A stretch of 14,840 nt of DNA from an uncultured Agathobaculum sp. (GTDB lineage: Bacteria > Bacillota > Clostridia > Oscillospirales > Butyricicoccaceae), in assembly GCA_934504345.1 (NCBI GenBank), contig CAKSVR010000051.1, positions 1 through 14,840 on the forward strand, given 5' to 3'. The notes beneath the pieces are model-generated. The model did no database searches, was not told the origin of the DNA, and saw only the letters and a program-made list of their open reading frames with translations. The translations under genes and the position numbers were made by a program. Of this stretch, positions 11,740 through 14,840 are shown one piece after another. The stretch's first letter is position 1. The number at the start of each line of letters is the position of its first letter.

Positions 11740-14073
11740 TCACTTTTTGACGATCTTCAATGTATTCGGCTGACGGTCGGCCTCCTCGGCGGGATCGCCG
11801 TGATAGCCGATCGTGGTGCTGTTGTAATTTTTGTACAGGCCCAGCTTCTGCAGCTTGGAGAGCGGAACGCCCTCGCCCTCACGGCGGCCGCAGCGCGGGC
11901 AAACCTCACCGATGATGCCGGTGTAGCCGCAGACCGGGTCGCGGTCGATCGGGTGGTTGATGGCACCGTAGCCGATGCCCGCCTCCTTCATCGCGCGGAC
12001 GACCGCCTCGAACGCTTCAAGGTTCTGGGTCGGGTCGCCGTCCAGCTCGATGTAGCTGATGTGGCCGCCGTTGGTCAGCTCGTGGTACGGCGCCTCACGG
12101 CTGATCTTTCCGAACGCCGAGATGGGATAATATACCGGAACATGGAACGAGTTGGTGTAGTAATCGCGGTCGGTAACGCCCGGGATGACACCGTATTTCT
12201 CGCGGTCGATCTTGACAAAGCGGCCGGACAATCCCTCCGCAGGGGTTGCGATGAGCGAGAAGTTGAGGTGGTACTTCTCGGTGGCCTCATCCATGCGCTG
12301 GCGCATATGACCGACGATCTCGAGGCCGAGGTTCTGCGCCTCGTCGCTCTCGCCGTGGTGCACGCCGATGAGCGCCTTGAGGCACTCCGCCAGACCGATG
12401 AAGCCGAGGGTCAGAGTGCCGTGCTTGAGCACCTCGCCCACCTCGTCGTCCGGGCCGAGCTTTTCGGAATCCAGCCATACGCCCTCGCCCATCAGGAACG
12501 GGTAGTTGCGCACGCGCTTTCCGCTCTGGATACGGAAACGGTCGAGCAGCTGGTCGATGACAAGGTCAATCTTGCGGTCGAGGTCCTCAAAGAACCAGTC
12601 CAGATCGCCGTGGCTGCGGATGGCGATGCGCGGCAGATTGACCGAGGTGAACGACAGGTTGCCGCGGCCATAGGTGATCTCGCGAGTCGGGTCGTATACA
12701 TTGGACATCACGCGCGTGCGGCAGCCCATATAGCCGACCTCGGTTTCCGGATGGCCGGGCTTGTAGTATTGCAGATTGAACGGCGCGTCGAGGAACGAGA
12801 AGTTCGGGAACATCCGCTTCGCGGAAACGCGGCACGCCAGCTTGAACAGGTCGTAGTTGGGGTCGCTCTCGTTGTAGTTGACGCCCTCCTTGACCTTGAA
12901 GATGTGGATCGGGAAAATGGGCGTTTCGCCGTTGCCCAGACCGGCCTCGGTGGCGAGCAGCAGCTGCTCCATGACCAGACGGCCCTCCGGCGAGGTGTCC
13001 GTGCCGTAATTGAGCGACGAGAACGGGATCTGTGCACCGGCACGCGAGTGCATGGTGTTCAGGTTGTGAACGAGCGCCTCCATCGCCTGATAGGTGGTCT
13101 TGCGGGTTTCCTTGTCGGCGTACTTGCGGGCAAAGCGCATACATTTCTTTACCTGCTCCTCGCTCAGCGTTTCGCCGAGCGCCTTGGCCATCGCCTCGTC
13201 ATAGCCGTTGCCGCCAGCCAGACACGCCCATTTGCCGGTTTCCTGCTCGACACGCTCGGTCAGTGCGCGGGCATCGACCTCGTTGTTCTCGTCCGCGCCG
13301 AATACCTCGAGCGCCTTGGCGAGATTGTCGCGGAACAGCTTGCGGAACGTCTTGCGAACGCCGGGCGCCATCGAATAATCGAAATTCGGCACGCTCTGGC
13401 CGCCGTGCTGGTCGTTCTGGTTGGACTGGATGGCGATGCACGCCAGTGCGGAATACGAACGGATGTCGTTCGGCTCGCGCAGGAAGCCGTGGCCGGTGGA
13501 AAAGCCGTCGCGGAACAGCTTGAGCAGATCGATCTGACAGCAGGTGGTGGTCAGTGTCAGAAAATCCAGATCATGGATGTGAATATCACCCTCGCGGTGC
13601 GCCTTGGCGTGGTCCGGGTCGAGGATGAACATTTCATAAAACTGCTTGGCGCCCTCGGAGCCGTACTTGAGCATGGTGCCCATCGCGGTATCGCCGTCGA
13701 TATTGGCGTTCTCGCGCTTGACATCGTTCTCGAGCGAGGACTTGAACGTCAGATCCTCATAGACCTTCATCAGGCGGGTGTTCATCTCACGCACGCGGGT
13801 GCGCTCGTTGCGGTACAGGATGTACTTCTTGGCCGTGCGGGCGTGGCCGCTCTCGATGAGCACTTTTTCAACGGCATCCTGCACCTGCTCTACGGTCGGG
13901 GTTTCTGTCCCAGCAGTCGCCTCCAGCTCTTTCTCGACCTGATCGGCCAGCCCGCGCGCCATATCGTAATCCTGTCCGCCCGAGGCCTGCGCCGCACCGA
14001 AAATTGCATTTGCGATCTTTTCGATCTCAAAGGGAGCCTTGCGGCCGTCCCGCTTGACGATCTGCTGAATCAT
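11740..14073 (-). CDS. nrdD: Anaerobic ribonucleoside-triphosphate reductase, large chain
   Basis: Class III reductase making deoxyribonucleotides without oxygen. From the ATG at 14073 (AGAGGGA site upstream) it has 777 residues. Residues 1-90 form an ATP-cone (IVKRDGRKAPFEIEKIANAI) for dATP/ATP control. The ten-stranded barrel shows GDIHIHDLD (162-170), CCQIDL (from Cys178), QSNQNDQHGGQS and YMGCRTRV, where Cys451 is the likely thiyl-radical cysteine. The C-terminal zinc-ribbon region is DPVCGYTG...CPRCGR (Cys715, 725, 728). Beyond it the expected RRITGY radical loop is absent. Instead there is a 40-residue tail with STTIGYHGD and a basic ending. The radical loop is encoded by the next ORF, 16 bp downstream. 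An open extension of seven codons upstream is possible but lacks a suitable ribosome site. Confidence 0.95.
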   Translation of the reverse strand: MIQQIVKRDGRKAPFEIEKIANAIFGAAQASGGQDYDMARGLADQVEKELEATAGTETPTVEQVQDAVEKVLIESGHARTAKKYILYRNERTRVREMNTRLMKVYEDLTFKSSLENDVKRENANIDGDTAMGTMLKYGSEGAKQFYEMFILDPDHAKAHREGDIHIHDLDFLTLTTTCCQIDLLKLFRDGFSTGHGFLREPNDIRSYSALACIAIQSNQNDQHGGQSVPNFDYSMAPGVRKTFRKLFRDNLAKALEVFGADENNEVDARALTERVEQETGKWACLAGGNGYDEAMAKALGETLSEEQVKKCMRFARKYADKETRKTTYQAMEALVHNLNTMHSRAGAQIPFSSLNYGTDTSPEGRLVMEQLLLATEAGLGNGETPIFPIHIFKVKEGVNYNESDPNYDLFKLACRVSAKRMFPNFSFLDAPFNLQYYKPGHPETEVGYMGCRTRVMSNVYDPTREITYGRGNLSFTSVNLPRIAIRSHGDLDWFFEDLDRKIDLVIDQLLDRFRIQSGKRVRNYPFLMGEGVWLDSEKLGPDDEVGEVLKHGTLTLGFIGLAECLKALIGVHHGESDEAQNLGLEIVGHMRQRMDEATEKYHLNFSLIATPAEGLSGRFVKIDREKYGVIPGVTDRDYYTNSFHVPVYYPISAFGKISREAPYHELTNGGHISYIELDGDPTQNLEAFEAVVRAMKEAGIGYGAINHPIDRDPVCGYTGIIGEVCPRCGRREGEGVPLSKLQKLGLYKNYNSTTIGYHGDPAEEADRQPNTLKIVKK

Positions 14074-14159
14074 AAAGAAAAATCCCTCTCTCATACAAAA
14101 ACCGCCTTGCGGCGATTGTTTGATCTTTTACTAAATTATGTAGTCTTTTGCGACTGCCC

Positions 14160-14175
14160 GCACCATATCTTGTGC
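14160..14175. promoter_or_regulatory. NrdR-type box 1, at the nrdD start point
   Basis: GCACCATATCTTGTGC is a near-palindromic 16-mer closely resembling the NrdR box (ACAC-ATAT-TTGTGT type). It lies immediately downstream of the -10 box of the nrdD promoter, where binding of the ATP-cone repressor NrdR would block transcription. The NrdR gene is not in the window. Confidence 0.75.
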
Positions 14176-14185
14176 TTGCTTATAT

Positions 14186-14214
14186 ATTTTAACGCCGAAG
14201 CACCGCCCTGTCAA
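14186..14214 (-). promoter_or_regulatory. Promoter of the nrdD operon
   Basis: On the minus strand TTGACA (complement of 14209-14214) and TAAAAT (complement of 14186-14191) are separated by 17 bp. Transcription should start near 14179, giving a leader of about 105 bases before nrdD. Confidence 0.82.
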
Positions 14215-14378
14215 GGTGGCAAATTCTTTTTGGCACTTTTGCAAGAAAAGGCCGTTTTTTATTGGAGCATTCTCTAAACTTTTTCTCTTGACTTGAAAAT
14301 TTTATCGAAAACAGGCGGCAGACTGTACAAAATTACAAAAATTTTTTCTCTGCCAAATTTTCGTTTGAAATTTTGGCA

Positions 14379-14394
14379 CCACAATATCTTGTGG
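14379..14394. promoter_or_regulatory. NrdR-type box 2, distal
   Basis: CCACAATATCTTGTGG is an almost perfect palindrome that shares ATATCTTGTG and its 16-bp layout with box 1, 219 bp away. An AT-rich imperfect hairpin (GCCAAA...TTTGGC, 14352-14377) lies beside it. In the stretch 14215-14420 I otherwise see only AT-rich DNA and no credible gene. Confidence 0.6.
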
Positions 14395-14417
14395 TCGGGC
14401 CGTTTTCGTCCGCAAGA

Positions 14418-14453
14418 CAAAAAAGAACCCCGGAATGAAATTCCGAGGTTCTC
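14418..14453 (-). terminator. Terminator of the aldolase gene
   Basis: On the minus strand AGAACCTCGGAAT pairs with ATTCCGGGGTTCT around a TTC loop (one mismatch), followed by TTTTTTG. It lies about 25 bp past the aldolase stop codon. Confidence 0.9.
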
Positions 14454-14477
14454 TTGGTTCGATCAGAAAATCAGATC

Positions 14478-14840
14478 TTATGCCTTGCCGTTGCAGCCCA
14501 GAACATTGATCAGCTTGTGAGCAACCATGTCCTTTACAGCCTGACGAGCCGGCTTCAGGTACTGACGCGGGTCGAAGTGATCCGGATGCTCAGCGAAGTG
14601 CTCGCGGATAGAAGCGGTGATAGCCAGACGAATATCAGAGTCGATATTGATCTTGCAGACAGACAGCTGAGCAGCGTGACGCAGCTCTTCCTCCGGAATG
14701 CCGATAGCATCCGGCATCTTGCCGCCGAACTTGTTGATCTTGTCAACAAACTCACGCGGTACGGAAGAGGAACCGTGCAGAACGATCGGGAAGCCCGGCA
14801 GACGCTTGGAAACTTCCTCGAGTACGTCGAAACGCAGCGG
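14478..14840 (-). CDS. fba: Class II fructose-1,6-bisphosphate aldolase, C-terminal part (cut by window edge)
   Basis: This zinc-dependent glycolytic aldolase splits fructose-1,6-bisphosphate into dihydroxyacetone phosphate and glyceraldehyde-3-phosphate. The last 120 residues are visible. They include LPGFPIVLHGSSSVPREF, in which the His is a zinc ligand and the Gly/Ser loop binds substrate phosphate. They also include CKINIDSDIRLAITASIREH, the conserved N-x-D/S-D region near the active site, and an ending typical of the roughly 310-residue clostridial type (DPRQYLKPARQAVKDMVAHK). The HGSSSVP form differs from the HGGSG form of E. coli FbaA. Codon use is strongly biased, as for a highly expressed gene. 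The N-terminal two thirds lie beyond the window. Confidence 0.95.
   Translation of the reverse strand, partial: PLRFDVLEEVSKRLPGFPIVLHGSSSVPREFVDKINKFGGKMPDAIGIPEEELRHAAQLSVCKINIDSDIRLAITASIREHFAEHPDHFDPRQYLKPARQAVKDMVAHKLINVLGCNGKA

Noticed and set aside
11720..11745. A simple frameshift splitting nrdD into a pseudogene
   Set aside because: The large chain has a long specific tail and its own stop. The small ORF has its own ATG, ribosome site and N-terminal extension, and is coupled to nrdG. A single base change would not join CPRCGR to FERIRRITGY, since about 60 non-matching codons lie between.
11647..14277. An 876-codon open frame on the plus strand opposite nrdD
   Set aside because: It is the antisense shadow of nrdD, whose plus-strand complement lacks stops because of high GC and codon bias. 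The translation has no recognisable domains, while the minus strand encodes an intact reductase.
14293..14520. A 75-codon plus-strand ORF between nrdD and the aldolase gene
   Set aside because: It runs through the NrdR-type box and the aldolase terminator into the antisense of the aldolase gene, and has no ribosome site.

Overview
The window looks like chromosomal DNA of a GC-rich anaerobic member of the Clostridia. Butyricicoccaceae/Ruminococcaceae relatives are my guess, from general character rather than a search. The reasons are strong AGGAGG-type ribosome sites, consensus TTGACA/TATAAT promoters, a T-box riboswitch over a branched-chain amino acid operon, an oxygen-sensitive class III ribonucleotide reductase with NrdR-type boxes, and a DUF421-DUF4363 pair. 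The genes are mostly housekeeping; the unusual material lies between the genes and in how the NrdD reductase is encoded.

Layout. 1-3076 (minus): the ilvB-ilvN-ilvC operon, the last gene cut by the window edge, led by a consensus promoter and a T-box leader with a clear antiterminator/terminator switch. A purine-rich inverted-repeat element lies between ilvN and ilvC. 3211-4217 (plus): an overlapping pair, a DUF421/YetF-like membrane protein and a DUF4363-like small protein. 4214-4382: a roughly 169-bp palindromic MITE-like element flanked by TTAA, set exactly at the stop codons of two convergent genes. 4379-4738 (minus): a VOC/glyoxalase protein, divergent from 4902-6780 (plus), a MarR regulator followed by a MATE efflux pump (a MepR/MepA-like arrangement). 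A second copy of the purine-rich repeat lies between marR and the pump. 6781-7104: a gene-free stretch packed with hairpins, including two copies of the same terminator stem. 7105-7965 (minus): uppP, cell-wall lipid carrier recycling. 8150-9945 (plus): tsaE-tsaB (tRNA t6A modification) and upp (uracil salvage), then a small four-helix membrane protein, a terminator-like hairpin and a GNAT acetyltransferase.

11017-14073 (minus): an anaerobic ribonucleotide reductase operon, nrdD, a 65-residue small ORF, then nrdG. The small ORF carries the canonical glycyl-radical loop (RRITGYLVG) that normally forms the C-terminus of NrdD. The large NrdD chain ends instead with an unrelated tail after its zinc-ribbon region. 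The reductase therefore appears to be split, with the radical loop supplied as a separate polypeptide. A promoter with a downstream NrdR-type palindrome precedes nrdD, and a second such palindrome lies 219 bp upstream. 14478-14840 (minus): the C-terminal part of a class II fructose-bisphosphate aldolase with its terminator.

The points most worth following are the split reductase, the element inserted at a shared stop codon, and the repeat elements that abut stop codons.
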